Shown: positions 37,197-46,392 of the stretch, one piece after another
Position numbering within the stretch: the first letter of the stretch is position 1
How the letters are laid out: each line of letters starts with the position of its first letter
DNA from: Bacteroidota bacterium
GTDB lineage: Bacteria > Bacteroidota > Bacteroidia > Flavobacteriales > Flavobacteriaceae
Direction: 5' to 3'
DNA: 47,909 bases
Assembly (NCBI GenBank): GCA_027621505.1
Contig: JAQCBK010000009.1
Coordinates: 1 to 47,909 of the forward strand
Translations under genes and position numbers: made by a program
The notes under the pieces: generated by a model
The model's input: the letters and a program-made list of their open reading frames with translations, nothing else
Databases searched by the model: none
What the model was told of the DNA's origin: nothing

Positions 37197-38147
37197 ATGA
37201 AAATATTAGCAAACGATGGGATTTCCCAGTCCGGTATTGATCTATTGACCAAAGCAGGTTATGAAGTCATCACTACCAATGTTGCTCAAGAACAACTGGC
37301 CAGTTTCATCAATGAGAACAAAATTTCCGTTTTATTGGTTAGAAGTGCCACTACAGCCAGGAAAGATTTAATCGATTTATGTCCCGGTCTCAAGGTGATC
37401 GGCAGAGGAGGTGTTGGAATGGACAACATAGATGTAGAATATGCCAGAGAAAAAGGATTGAGTGTTATCAATACCCCTGCTGCCTCATCCTCTTCAGTTG
37501 CAGAATTGGTATTTGCCCATCTTTACGGAGGAGTCAGATTTTTGTATGATGCCAATCGCAATATGCCCTTGGAAGGTGAAACCAATTTCAATGGGTTGAA
37601 AAAACAATATGCCAAAGGAATTGAATTGCGTGGTAAAACAATGGGTATCATCGGTTTTGGAAGAATTGGACAAGAGGTTGCTAAAATTGCTCTGGGCGTG
37701 GGAATGAATGTTGTGGTTTCCGACAAATATATTGAAAATGCAAAGGTTGAGGTTGTACTGTTTAATGGTGCATCCATCAAAGTTGATATCAACTCGGTTT
37801 CATTGAATGAGGTTTTAAAGCAATCCGATTTCATCAGCCTTCATGTACCAGCGCAGAAAGATTATGTTATCGGCGCAAAGGAGTTTGGAATGATGAAAGA
37901 TGGTTCAGCGATCGTTAATGCTGCTAGAGGTGGGGTGATTGATGAAGTAGCTCTTGTAAATGCTTTGGACAGTAACAAACTTGCTTTCGCTTGCTTGGAT
38001 ACTTTTGAAAATGAACCGAAACCTGAGATTAAATTATTGATGCATCCAAAAATATCTTTAACCCCTCACATTGGTGCCGCTACTATGGAGGCTCAGGATC
38101 GAATCGGCCTCGAGCTCGGTCAGCAAATCGTCTCAATATTAGGATAG
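37197..38147 (+). CDS. serA: D-3-phosphoglycerate dehydrogenase, short form
   Basis: This 316-residue D-2-hydroxyacid dehydrogenase has the Rossmann motif GIIGFGRIGQEVA (about 150-162) and the catalytic Arg, Glu and His in NAARGGVID, LDTFENEP and LTPHIGAAT. It lacks the C-terminal ACT domain of larger SerA proteins, so serine feedback through that domain is not expected. Its place directly after serC argues for the phosphoglycerate step of serine synthesis. SerB is not in the window. Confidence 0.88.
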   Translation: MKILANDGISQSGIDLLTKAGYEVITTNVAQEQLASFINENKISVLLVRSATTARKDLIDLCPGLKVIGRGGVGMDNIDVEYAREKGLSVINTPAASSSSVAELVFAHLYGGVRFLYDANRNMPLEGETNFNGLKKQYAKGIELRGKTMGIIGFGRIGQEVAKIALGVGMNVVVSDKYIENAKVEVVLFNGASIKVDINSVSLNEVLKQSDFISLHVPAQKDYVIGAKEFGMMKDGSAIVNAARGGVIDEVALVNALDSNKLAFACLDTFENEPKPEIKLLMHPKISLTPHIGAATMEAQDRIGLELGQQIVSILG

Positions 38148-38150
38148 AAA

Positions 38151-38474
38151 ATGCTTGAACGCCTCAAGATTAAATGGGGAATCAAATCCGATTTTCAATT
38201 GATCATTATCTTTATCGTATTTGGAATCACTGGTTCTGCAAGTGCAAAACTTGCTTTACCCGTTCTTGATCTAATCGGAGTTCATCCTCATTATTTTAAT
38301 GATATTCCTCTAGGAAAGGTAGTGTATTGGATACTAAGAATAATAATCATCTTCCCCATCTACCAAGTATTACTGATAGTGGTCGCGACTTTATTCTTTC
38401 AGTTTAGATTCTTTTGGGAATTTGAAAAAAAAATGCTCAAAAAAATTGGATTAGGATTTCTATTCAAAAAGTAA
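38151..38474 (+). CDS. Small membrane protein, DUF6787-like
   Basis: The 107-residue protein has two hydrophobic segments (about 17-38 and 62-88) and a basic C-terminus KKMLKKIGLGFLFKK. It follows serA by 3 bases. I recall this shape as the DUF6787 family, sometimes misnamed as a prolipoprotein transferase. No catalytic residues are evident and the role is unknown. Confidence 0.7.
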   Translation: MLERLKIKWGIKSDFQLIIIFIVFGITGSASAKLALPVLDLIGVHPHYFNDIPLGKVVYWILRIIIIFPIYQVLLIVVATLFFQFRFFWEFEKKMLKKIGLGFLFKK

Positions 38475-38479
38475 CAATA

Positions 38480-39073
38480 TTAAACCAAACGGGTTGAAAT
38501 AAGTTTCAAAAACTCGTTTCTGGTGTCGGTTTCTTTAAAAGACCCTCTAAATCCGGATGTAGTAGTAGTAGAATTTTGTTTCTGAACTCCTCTCATCATC
38601 ATACACATATGAGACGCTTCGATGACCACAGCAACTCCTTCTGGTTTTAAGGTATCATTGATACAATCCAAAATCTGCTCTGTCAAGCGTTCTTGTACTT
38701 GTAATCTTCTGGAGAAAATGTCCACTACCCTAGGTAATTTACTCAACCCCACAATTTTACCATTGGGAATGTAAGCAATATGAGCTTTACCGAAAAAAGG
38801 CAACATGTGATGTTCGCAGAGGGAATAGAGTTCAATGTCTTTGACAATCACCATCTCATTGTAATGTTCACTGAACATAGCACTTTGTAAAATTTGCTTG
38901 GGGTCCTTTTCATAGCCTTCTGTCAAAAATTTCATGGCTTTTGCGGCACGCATCGGAGTTTTTTCCAAACCTTCTCTTTGATTGTCTTCACCTAGAAGAT
39001 CGATGATTTTTGAAAAGTTTACTTTAATTTCCTCCGTGATTGAGAGGGTGTCGATGTTAAAATTATCATTCAT
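38480..39073 (-). CDS. folE: GTP cyclohydrolase I
   Basis: FolE converts GTP to dihydroneopterin triphosphate, the first step of folate and pterin synthesis. The 197-residue protein has zinc-site residues in [19 protein letters not shown] and [10 protein letters not shown], plus [23 protein letters not shown]. Its start overlaps the msrA stop by one base, so the genes are probably co-transcribed. Confidence 0.96.
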   Translation of the reverse strand: MNDNFNIDTLSITEEIKVNFSKIIDLLGEDNQREGLEKTPMRAAKAMKFLTEGYEKDPKQILQSAMFSEHYNEMVIVKDIELYSLCEHHMLPFFGKAHIAYIPNGKIVGLSKLPRVVDIFSRRLQVQERLTEQILDCINDTLKPEGVAVVIEASHMCMMMRGVQKQNSTTTTSGFRGSFKETDTRNEFLKLISTRLV

Positions 39074-39606
39074 TATGAGATAGAGGATTGATTTAATATA
39101 GATTTTAATTTTTCAATTTTGGGGGTGATAACGAATTGGCAATAAGGCTGTTCTTTGTGATGGTTATAATACTCATGGTGTTCCACCTCCGCCTCATAAA
39201 AAGGACACTCAGTATTGATTTCTGTTACAATCGGACGATCATAAACCCCTTTATCAAGCAAATTTTTGATGCACTCTTCAATTTGCATTTTTTCCTCTAG
39301 GTTGTTGTAAAATATAGCAGAGCGATATTGTGTGCCGATATCATTTCCTTGCCTATTGACTGTTGTTGGGTCGTGCGTGAGAAAGAAGATTTCTAAAAGT
39401 TCTCCATAGGAAACCTTTTCTTGGTCATATGATATTTTAACGGTTTCAGTATGTCCAGTATTACCATTACATACTTCGCGATAAGCAGGATTCTTTATTT
39501 GGCCACCCATATAACCTGGGACAACATTTACAACTCCATCCACTCTCTGAAAAATAGATTCGGTACACCAAAAACATCCACCAGCAAAATATGCTTGTTT
39601 GATCAC
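39073..39606 (-). CDS. msrA: Peptide methionine (S)-S-oxide reductase
   Basis: MsrA repairs oxidised methionine in proteins. The 177-residue protein has the catalytic motif GGCFWCTES with Cys11 (nucleophile) and Cys14, and VxPGYMGG and QYRSAIFY as expected. It has no signal peptide. It is the first gene of the msrA-folE pair and is divergent from the LolD-like gene, with promoter box TACATTTG at 39626-39633. Confidence 0.95.
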   Translation of the reverse strand: MIKQAYFAGGCFWCTESIFQRVDGVVNVVPGYMGGQIKNPAYREVCNGNTGHTETVKISYDQEKVSYGELLEIFFLTHDPTTVNRQGNDIGTQYRSAIFYNNLEEKMQIEECIKNLLDKGVYDRPIVTEINTECPFYEAEVEHHEYYNHHKEQPYCQFVITPKIEKLKSILNQSSIS

Positions 39607-39625
39607 AGTAAAATATTTTGTTTAG

Positions 39626-39633
39626 CAAATGTA
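39626..39633 (-). promoter_or_regulatory. Promoter box for msrA-folE
   Basis: TACATTTG on the minus strand matches TAnnTTTG and lies 19 bases before the msrA ATG. No clear TTG element is seen upstream. Confidence 0.5.
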
Positions 39634-39721
39634 CGAAATTAATAAACAGTTCTTAAAAACATAAAACAAAAAAAGAATGTTAGGTGCATTTAATTTAATT
39701 TGCATAAATTAATTTCTAGCT

Positions 39722-40393
39722 GTGGAAACCATTATAAATTGTAAGAATATTTTTAAAAGCTATGATGACCTGGAGGTTCTAAAAGGAATTGATTTAAACA
39801 TTCAATCAGGGGAGGTGGTAGCCATTGTTGGCCCCTCTGGTGCTGGGAAAACTACTCTTCTTCAGATACTTGGCACCCTTGATATGCCTGAGAAAAAAAA
39901 TAATAGCCATTTGGAAATTAAGGGACATGCTATTGAAAAAATGACCCAGAATGAGATGGCACAATTTAGAAATCAACATCTGGGATTCATTTTCCAATTT
40001 CATGAATTGTTACCAGAGTTTACTGCCCTTGAAAATATTTGCATGCCCGGTTGGATTGGAAAAAGAGATCCTCAGCAATTAAAAATGAGGAGCCACGAAT
40101 TGCTAGAGCAAATGGGACTTTACGACAGAAAACATCATAAACCTCAAGAATTATCTGGTGGTGAGCAGCAGCGGGTGGCTGTGGCACGAGCATTGATCAA
40201 CAATCCTGATATTATTTTTGCAGATGAGCCTAGTGGTAATTTGGACTCTCAAATGGCGACTGCACTTCACGAAGATTTTTTTAAGTTGAGAGATAAAATG
40301 GGGTGTACATTTATTATAGTAACCCACAATGATAAGCTGGCAGATATGGCCGATCGTAAAATTATTTTGAGAGATGGAAAAATCATTCAATGA
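39722..40393 (+). CDS. LolD-like ABC transporter ATPase
   Basis: The 223-residue ATPase has Walker [10 protein letters not shown] (about 37-45), Q-loop, signature [14 protein letters not shown], Walker [13 protein letters not shown] and H-loop VTHND. The GNLD and [15 protein letters not shown] features place it in the MacB/LolD group, so lipoprotein release from the inner membrane is likely. No permease gene is adjacent. It starts with GTG and its stop overlaps the next ATG by 4 bases. Confidence 0.9.
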   Translation: METIINCKNIFKSYDDLEVLKGIDLNIQSGEVVAIVGPSGAGKTTLLQILGTLDMPEKKNNSHLEIKGHAIEKMTQNEMAQFRNQHLGFIFQFHELLPEFTALENICMPGWIGKRDPQQLKMRSHELLEQMGLYDRKHHKPQELSGGEQQRVAVARALINNPDIIFADEPSGNLDSQMATALHEDFFKLRDKMGCTFIIVTHNDKLADMADRKIILRDGKIIQ

Positions 40394-41148
40394 AATTGGA
40401 GGAGTTAAAATCATTTTTGGACTTTAAGTCAGAAGAATTTGAGTCCCCTGCTTTTATTGAAAAAGACCCCATTCAAATACCACACCAATTTTCAAAGAAA
40501 GAAGACATCGAGATTGCAGGCTTCCTAAGCGCAACCATAGCATGGGGCAATAGGGTGAGTATTCTAAAAAGTGCTCAAAACATGATCAATAAAATGGATG
40601 CCTCCCCTTATGATTTTGTGCTTCACCATCAAACGAAAGATTTGAAAAATTTTAATGGCTTTGTTCACAGAACGTTTAATGAAATTGATCTGCGGTATTT
40701 TATTCTTTCTTTAAAAAACATCTATACAAAACACGGAGGCTTGGAAAAGATTTTTTGGAGTGAGGAAATCCCCATGCAAGAGCGTATTCATCAATTTAAA
40801 AGGTTGTTTTTTGAATTGGAACACCCTCGAAGAACGGAAAAACACGTTTCGGATCCCCTGAAAAATTCAGCAGCAAAAAGGATCAATATGTTTCTGCGTT
40901 GGATGGTCCGTCCCAACACTAAAGGAGTTGATTTTGGAATTTGGAAAAAAGTTTCTCCCTCGACCTTATCCATTCCATTGGACATCCATACTGGAAATAT
41001 AGCCAGAAAGTTAGGTCTATTGAAACGAAAACAAAATGACGCCAAAGCTTTAAAAGAATTGGATGCACGATTGAGAAAATTTGATTCAGAGGATCCTGTT
41101 AAATACGATTTTGCCCTTTTTGGACTGGGAGCTTATGAAAAATTCTAA
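40390..41148 (+). CDS. TIGR02757 family protein
   Basis: The 252-residue protein matches TIGR02757 from Bacteroidota. It has EIAGFLSATIAWGNR (about 39-53), a middle segment RINMFLRWMVRP, and FGIWKKVSPSTLSIPLDIHTGNIARKLGLL. The last two resemble the helix-hairpin-helix/DNA glycosylase-like fold, so a DNA-related role is possible. It overlaps the ABC gene by 4 bases. Confidence 0.85.
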   Translation: MKLEELKSFLDFKSEEFESPAFIEKDPIQIPHQFSKKEDIEIAGFLSATIAWGNRVSILKSAQNMINKMDASPYDFVLHHQTKDLKNFNGFVHRTFNEIDLRYFILSLKNIYTKHGGLEKIFWSEEIPMQERIHQFKRLFFELEHPRRTEKHVSDPLKNSAAKRINMFLRWMVRPNTKGVDFGIWKKVSPSTLSIPLDIHTGNIARKLGLLKRKQNDAKALKELDARLRKFDSEDPVKYDFALFGLGAYEKF

Positions 41149-41189
41149 GTGAGAATGTAAAACGGTAGCTAAATTTCCACTTGATTTTA

Positions 41190-41197
41190 TACTTTTG
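41190..41197 (+). promoter_or_regulatory. Promoter box for dihydroorotase-like gene
   Basis: TACTTTTG matches TAnnTTTG and lies 18 bases before the ATG at 41216. No properly spaced TTG is evident. Confidence 0.45.
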
Positions 41198-41215
41198 TAA
41201 AATAGTGATTCATTG

Positions 41216-42472
41216 ATGCAGATACTTCTTAAAAATGTTACAATTTTAGATCCCCAAAGCCCCTTTCATTCCAGTAGTCAAGATATTTTAATTCAAGAAG
41301 GGATAATCCGTGAAATTTCGCCCTCCATCAGTGCCATAAAGGGAGTAAAAACTGTTTCTTTTAAAAACCTTCATGTTTCCAGAGGATGGTTCGACCCCTC
41401 TGTTTCCTTTGGTGAGCCCGGATATGAGGAGCGAGAAACATTATCCAATGGCGCTGCTGTGGCTGCAAAATCAGGTTTTACTAAAATTTTATTGAATTCC
41501 AATACAGATCCAGTTCCAGACTCTGCCTCAGCCATTGGAAATTTGGTCCAAATGACAGCAACACTTCCGATTGCCCTCCACCCAATCGGTGCCTTGACCG
41601 TAGGTTCTAAAGGGGAACAAATGGCTTCACTTTATGACATGCATAGTAACGGAGCAATTGCATTTGGGGACCATAAAATATCCATTGACAAAGGCAACCT
41701 TTTAAAAATTGCCCTTCAATATTGTCAAAGTTTTAATGGTCGGGTAATCTCTTTTCCTCAGAATAAAGAATTGGCAGTTGGAGGATTAATGCATGAAGGG
41801 GTTAGCAGTACAAAAATCGGCATGAAGGGCATCCCTTCTATGGCCGAATCAGTTCAAATTTCAAGGGATATTGAAATCTTAAAATACACTGGTGGTAAAT
41901 TACATATTCCCTATTTAAGTACAGCGGATGGACTGGAATTGATTAGATCTGCAAAGTGGTTAGGACTCGAACTGAGTTGCAGTGTAGGTTTGCCACACTT
42001 GGTTTTTGAAGATCGCGAACTGGAAAGCTTTGACCCTAATTTTAAAGTATTCCCACCCATCCGAACCAAAAACGATCAGCAAGCCCTCAGAGCTGGCCTT
42101 TTGGATGGAACTATCGACATGGTGACCAGCATGCATGAGCCAATGAACATAGAGCATAAAAAAATTGAGTTTGAAAACGCAGCACCCGGAAGCCTGGGAT
42201 TGGAAAGTTGTTTTGGGATGCTGAATAAGGTTTTTCCTCTCGATCACGTCATCAATTTTTTAACCCGTGGGGCAAAGCAATTTGACATTCCTTGCCCTAT
42301 TGTAAATATAGGAGAGAAAGCAGACCTATGCCTTTTTGATCCTGATGTATCCGTCCACTTTACACAAGATGATTTAAAATCAACCTCAAAAAATAGTGCC
42401 TATATCGGACATGACCATCAAGGAAAAGTGTTAGGAACCATCTATAATGGAAATCTAATCACGAACGAATAG
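41216..42472 (+). CDS. Dihydroorotase homologue, metal ligands missing
   Basis: The 418-residue protein has the amidohydrolase-barrel order of class I dihydroorotases (EPGYEERETLSNGAAVAAKSGFT, NTDPVPD, GGKLHIPYLST). The metal-binding HxH that precedes EPG is replaced by Ser62-x-Ser64 (DPSVSFGEPG). The DHAP-type aspartate near the end is Met306 (TSMHEP). It is therefore unlikely to hydrolyse dihydroorotate and may instead serve as a structural partner, as known for inactive PyrC-like proteins that support aspartate transcarbamoylase. Flavobacteria usually have a separate active dihydroorotase. The ATG at 41216 is preferred to a TTG at 41213. The esterase gene follows 6 bases later. Confidence 0.85.
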   Translation: MQILLKNVTILDPQSPFHSSSQDILIQEGIIREISPSISAIKGVKTVSFKNLHVSRGWFDPSVSFGEPGYEERETLSNGAAVAAKSGFTKILLNSNTDPVPDSASAIGNLVQMTATLPIALHPIGALTVGSKGEQMASLYDMHSNGAIAFGDHKISIDKGNLLKIALQYCQSFNGRVISFPQNKELAVGGLMHEGVSSTKIGMKGIPSMAESVQISRDIEILKYTGGKLHIPYLSTADGLELIRSAKWLGLELSCSVGLPHLVFEDRELESFDPNFKVFPPIRTKNDQQALRAGLLDGTIDMVTSMHEPMNIEHKKIEFENAAPGSLGLESCFGMLNKVFPLDHVINFLTRGAKQFDIPCPIVNIGEKADLCLFDPDVSVHFTQDDLKSTSKNSAYIGHDHQGKVLGTIYNGNLITNE

Positions 42473-42478
42473 AAAAGG

Positions 42479-43129
42479 ATGTTGTCTTATAAAATCAAAA
42501 AAGCAAATTCTAGAGCTGCAACTCAGCCCGCCATTATCCTTTTACACGGCTATGGAAGCAATGCAGATGATCTCTTTTCCTTTGCAGACTATTTGCCAAA
42601 TGACCACACTATCATTTCTCTTGAAGCGCCCTACAGTACACCATTTGGGGGCAGTGCTTGGTACTCAATTCATTTTGATGCCTCCCAGGACAAGTGGTCT
42701 GATATCGAAGAAGCGAAAAAGTCATTGACTACCATTGTAAATCAATTAGATTCCTTAACAAAAGAGCATGATTTAAATCCAAAAGATATTTCTTTAATGG
42801 GATTTAGCCAGGGAGCCATACTCAGCTGGTCTCTATTGATGGATCACCCTACAAAAATCAGAAGAGGGGTTTGTATGAGTGGCTATATTGATTCCCAGCT
42901 ATTGAGCCAACCTTTAGGGGCTTACCAAAATGTATTGGCCTATGCATCCCATGGAATTAATGACGTAACCGTACCCTACGAATGGGCGAAAAATAGCATT
43001 GAGCAAATCAAAAAGAACAACCCAAGTGTTAGCTTTAATTCCTATCCAGACGGTCACAATGTGTCTCCAGAAAACTTTAGAGATATACTCAAATGGTTAT
43101 CAGACACTAATGAGGGTTTGGATAGATAA
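42479..43129 (+). CDS. Phospholipase/carboxylesterase, alpha/beta hydrolase
   Basis: The 216-residue cytoplasmic hydrolase has ILLHGYGSNADD (about 20-31), the nucleophile elbow GFSQG with Ser110, an aspartate in GINDVTVPY and a histidine in DGHNVSPE, forming the triad of the acyl-protein thioesterase/lysophospholipase-like family. It probably cleaves short ester or thioester bonds. It follows the dihydroorotase homologue and its 3' end overlaps the convergent gene by 23 bases. Confidence 0.9.
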   Translation: MLSYKIKKANSRAATQPAIILLHGYGSNADDLFSFADYLPNDHTIISLEAPYSTPFGGSAWYSIHFDASQDKWSDIEEAKKSLTTIVNQLDSLTKEHDLNPKDISLMGFSQGAILSWSLLMDHPTKIRRGVCMSGYIDSQLLSQPLGAYQNVLAYASHGINDVTVPYEWAKNSIEQIKKNNPSVSFNSYPDGHNVSPENFRDILKWLSDTNEGLDR

Positions 43130-43610
43130 AATGCTCCTTGAGTTCAAAACTCACCCCACCACTTTTGTTGATTTCATAGGTTAGAAACAATTCACCCCAA
43201 TGGGTACCATCAGAAAAATCTGCGATGATCCATCGGTGATTCAAAACTTTTACTTTGTTGATCAAAAAGGTTCTGTCCATAGCAGCATATGGAATCAATT
43301 TGTTTTTTTCTTTTAATAAATTGGTTTCATAAAGCGCATCCATCACCCTACTCTGAATATTTTCCATAGATAAGGGCTCAAAATAACGCAGGGCATATTC
43401 ATTCCCCTCTAAAACGAAGTCAGTTGAAGCATCCAACTGAAGCTGAACATTATAAATGGAATCTTTTAATTGCTTATTAAACTGGCTTATCGTGGATAAC
43501 TTCCCCTCCAAACGATTCAAAATTTTATTTGAATTCACCAATTGAAAAACAAGAATTAAGGCAGTAAAAACAAACAGGTAAATAAAAATATTCTTTTTCA
43601 TCTGATTCAA
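43107..43610 (-). CDS. Conserved anchored protein of unknown function
   Basis: The 167-residue protein has one N-terminal membrane anchor (about 5-24), a coiled-coil-like stretch (NSNKILNRLEGKLSTISQF, about 27-45), and a compact C-terminal domain with LLINKVxVLNHRWIIADFSDGTHWGELFLTYEI-like character (about 113-148). I recognise it as a conserved flavobacterial hypothetical but know no function. Its start overlaps the MBL gene stop by 4 bases, so it may act with that enzyme at the membrane. Confidence 0.75.
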   Translation of the reverse strand: MNQMKKNIFIYLFVFTALILVFQLVNSNKILNRLEGKLSTISQFNKQLKDSIYNVQLQLDASTDFVLEGNEYALRYFEPLSMENIQSRVMDALYETNLLKEKNKLIPYAAMDRTFLINKVKVLNHRWIIADFSDGTHWGELFLTYEINKSGGVSFELKEHFIYPNPH

Positions 43611-44377
43611 TTGGAGTGTATTTCTAAATTATCATAAGCCAAAAAAACATTTTCTGGTAAATCTGCTGAAACTTCATCGTGAAAACCCAACAGATGACTG
43701 ATGTGGGTCAAATAAGCCTTTTTTGGATTAATGATACCGATCATCTCGATGGCTTGGTCCAAATTTAAATGCGTGGGATGCGGTTCTATTCGTAGAGCGT
43801 TTAAAACCAATACATCACAACCTTTAAGTTTGATCAATTGATCTTCTTCGATGAATTTGACATCGGTCAAATAAGAAAAATTATCGATTCTAAAGCCCAT
43901 AATTGGGAGTTGATTGTGCATAACTTCAACAGGCATTACATGCTTATTTTCTATTTTAAAACCATTGTTCTTCTTTATCGTATTGACTTGGACAGCGGGT
44001 GTTCCAGGATATTTGTTTTCGGTCTGGAATATGTAGGAGAACCTTTTTGTTAAATTGGCCACTACCCTTTCACAAGCAAAGATGGGTATATCTCCTTGTC
44101 TAAAAAAAAAGGGTCTGATATCGTCTATACCAGCAGTATGATCGGCATGTTCGTGGGTGAATAATATGCCATTCAGATGGTCACATCTAACATTTAACAT
44201 TTGTTGTCGGAAATCAGGCCCACAATCGATCACATAATTAAAATTATCCCATTGTATGAGAACTGATGAGCGCAGCCTTTTATCCTTGGGGTTGTCACTA
44301 ACGCAAACAGGATGCTTACTTCCAATAACAGGTATGCCCTGAGAGGTACCAGTTCCTAGAAAAGTAATTTTGATCAT
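43607..44377 (-). CDS. PhnP-like MBL-fold metallohydrolase
   Basis: The 256-residue protein has FLGTGTSQGIP at the N-terminus and the metal-site motif THEHADH (His75, His77, Asp79, His80), with a further histidine in LTHISHLLG. This matches the PhnP/RNase Z-like group of phosphodiesterases acting on cyclic phosphates or small nucleotides. The true substrate is unknown. It heads a two-gene operon with the anchored unknown protein and has a strong promoter at 44388-44419. Confidence 0.88.
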   Translation of the reverse strand: MIKITFLGTGTSQGIPVIGSKHPVCVSDNPKDKRLRSSVLIQWDNFNYVIDCGPDFRQQMLNVRCDHLNGILFTHEHADHTAGIDDIRPFFFRQGDIPIFACERVVANLTKRFSYIFQTENKYPGTPAVQVNTIKKNNGFKIENKHVMPVEVMHNQLPIMGFRIDNFSYLTDVKFIEEDQLIKLKGCDVLVLNALRIEPHPTHLNLDQAIEMIGIINPKKAYLTHISHLLGFHDEVSADLPENVFLAYDNLEIHSN

Positions 44378-44387
44378 ATGGTTAATT

Positions 44388-44419
44388 CAAATTTAAAATA
44401 TAAGGAGATATAAAACAAA
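44388..44419 (-). promoter_or_regulatory. Promoter of the PhnP-like gene
   Basis: On the minus strand TTTG at 44416-44419 and TAAATTTG at 44388-44395 are separated by 20 bases, a very good match. The box ends only 10 bases before the ATG at 44377, so the 5' leader would be only a few bases long or absent. Confidence 0.65.
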
Positions 44420-44448
44420 CTTTGTAATTTTATAACAATATTCATAAC

Positions 44449-45897
44449 ATGCCAATAACCCTTCCTGGAGACAAAGAATTTGAAAAACGGCCCTCCACCG
44501 AGCGCAAAGCATTAAGAATCAATCTAAACGAATGTATTTACGGAACCTTTGCTGAAATTGGCGCGGGTCAGGAGGTTGCTAGGCATTTTTTTAGAGTTGG
44601 TGGCGCCTCCGGAACCATCGCCAAAACGATTAGTGCCTACGATAAAAATTTTAGTGATACCATCTATGGCGAAGAAGATGACGGAAGATATGTAACGGAA
44701 ACTCGATTGCATAAGATGTTAGAACGTGAAATCATGTTGCTTGAAACCCGCATTCCCAGGTCGAATCATCCCAATAAAATGTTTTTTGCCTATGCCAATA
44801 CTGTTTCCACCATTGATTTTGCCAAAAAGTATAAAGGTCATGGATGGATGGGCATTCGATATCAAATCGCTGCTGAAAAGCCCTACAACGAGATCATGAT
44901 CCACGTTAGATTTCATCAAACTGAGGCCAGACTGCAGCAAGAGGCATTAGGGATAATGGGGGTAAATTTGGTTTATGGTGCATTTTACAATTATGATGAA
45001 CCCAAAAAAATCATCAGACACTTGTATGACCATATTGACAAATCAGCAATTGAAATTGATACCATTAATTTTTCTGGACCTATCTTTAAGGGAGTTGACA
45101 ATCGAATTTTGAGTTTGTTACTCCTGAAGAATAAAATGACTGATGCAGTTATGTTTAATCCAGAGGGAAACAATGTACTTCCGGCGCGTGTGCTTTACAA
45201 AAAAAACATACTGGTTCTAAGGGGAAGCTTCAGGCCGGTCACCAAGGTCAATATTGACATGTTTAAAAAGTCTTTTGATATTTTTATTAAAGAACAAAAT
45301 GTGGATGAGACCAAAACAGAGGTCTTGTTTGAAATCACGCTCTCTAACCTAAGTGCTCAAGGAGAAATTGACGAATCCGATTTTATGGACCGTGCCAAAC
45401 TGCTCTGCTCTCTGGGACATACTGTTATGATCTCAGATTTCAAAGAATATTACAGAATGGTGGATTATCTCTCTGAGTATACCAAGGAGCAGATTGGTTT
45501 GACCATGGGGGTCAGTAATTTTCTAGAAGTCTTTGATGAACAATACTATAAAGACATCAAAGGAGGTATCTTGGAGGCTTTTGGAAAAATGTTCCACAAC
45601 AATCTCAAAGTTTATCTTTATCCAATGAAAAACCCTGAGACTGGGGAGATCATTAACTCCAACAACTTAAAACTCCACCCCAGAATGAAAGACTTTTACA
45701 AGTTCTTCAAATACAATGGTAAAGTGGTTGATATCATTGACTATGAAGCGGAGTATCTCTCTATTTTCTCTCGCGAAATCCTCTCAAAGATCAAAGAAGG
45801 AGGTGAGGATTGGAAAGACGAGCTCCCTGAGGGTATCGCAGATATGATTATGCAGAATGAAATGTTTGGTTGGGAACAAAAAAAGGTTAAATCTTAG
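44449..45897 (+). CDS. Large conserved protein of unknown function
   Basis: The 482-residue protein is soluble-looking, with no signal peptide or membrane segment. It opens with a conserved-looking block (NLNECIYGTFAEIGAGQEVA, about 25-44, then FFRVGGASGTIAKTISAYD) and later has VSTIDFAKKY and HVRFHQTEARLQQEALG. I recall homologues in Bacteroidota and some other phyla under inconsistent transferred names, but recognise no enzyme motif. The gene is alone, divergent from the PhnP-like operon and convergent (4-base overlap) with the peroxiredoxin gene. Confidence 0.8.
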   Translation: MPITLPGDKEFEKRPSTERKALRINLNECIYGTFAEIGAGQEVARHFFRVGGASGTIAKTISAYDKNFSDTIYGEEDDGRYVTETRLHKMLEREIMLLETRIPRSNHPNKMFFAYANTVSTIDFAKKYKGHGWMGIRYQIAAEKPYNEIMIHVRFHQTEARLQQEALGIMGVNLVYGAFYNYDEPKKIIRHLYDHIDKSAIEIDTINFSGPIFKGVDNRILSLLLLKNKMTDAVMFNPEGNNVLPARVLYKKNILVLRGSFRPVTKVNIDMFKKSFDIFIKEQNVDETKTEVLFEITLSNLSAQGEIDESDFMDRAKLLCSLGHTVMISDFKEYYRMVDYLSEYTKEQIGLTMGVSNFLEVFDEQYYKDIKGGILEAFGKMFHNNLKVYLYPMKNPETGEIINSNNLKLHPRMKDFYKFFKYNGKVVDIIDYEAEYLSIFSREILSKIKEGGEDWKDELPEGIADMIMQNEMFGWEQKKVKS

Positions 45898-46352
45898 ATC
45901 TCCTCTAAGATTTGAGCGGCGTGATCCTTCGTCTTCACCTTGCTGATGACCTTTTCTATTTTAACATCTTCATCAATTAAGAAAGTGATTCTGTGAATCC
46001 CATCATATTCTCTTCCTTGGAATTTTTTAGGTCCCCAAACGCCAAAAGCATTGATAACTGATAAATCTTCATCTGCCAGTAATGGAAAAGGTAGGTCATA
46101 CTTATCAGCAAAGTTTTTTTGCTTTTTGGGACTGTCCGCACTCACGCCAAACAATTGGTACCCTTTGTCCTGAAGTACTTTGTAATTATCTCTTAAATTA
46201 CAAGCCTCAGCAGTACAACCTGGCGTATTTGCTCTTGGATAAAAGAAAACTATACTTTTTTTAGCTTTAAAAACAGATTGGCTCACCGTATTTTCGTCTT
46301 GATCAAGACTAGTAAAGTCGGGGACTGAGTCTCCAGGTTTTAAAGTTTTCAT
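45894..46352 (-). CDS. bcp: Thioredoxin-dependent peroxiredoxin (BCP type)
   Basis: The 152-residue enzyme reduces hydrogen peroxide and organic peroxides with thioredoxin. It has the BCP motif NTPGCTAEACNLRD with peroxidatic Cys46 and resolving Cys51 five residues later. GVSADSPKKQKNFADKYDLPFPLL is also typical. It is divergent from nth across 40 bases. Confidence 0.95.
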   Translation of the reverse strand: MKTLKPGDSVPDFTSLDQDENTVSQSVFKAKKSIVFFYPRANTPGCTAEACNLRDNYKVLQDKGYQLFGVSADSPKKQKNFADKYDLPFPLLADEDLSVINAFGVWGPKKFQGREYDGIHRITFLIDEDVKIEKVISKVKTKDHAAQILEEI

Positions 46353-46392
46353 ATTATTTATTTATTTTGAGTCGAAATAACAAAAAATATAA

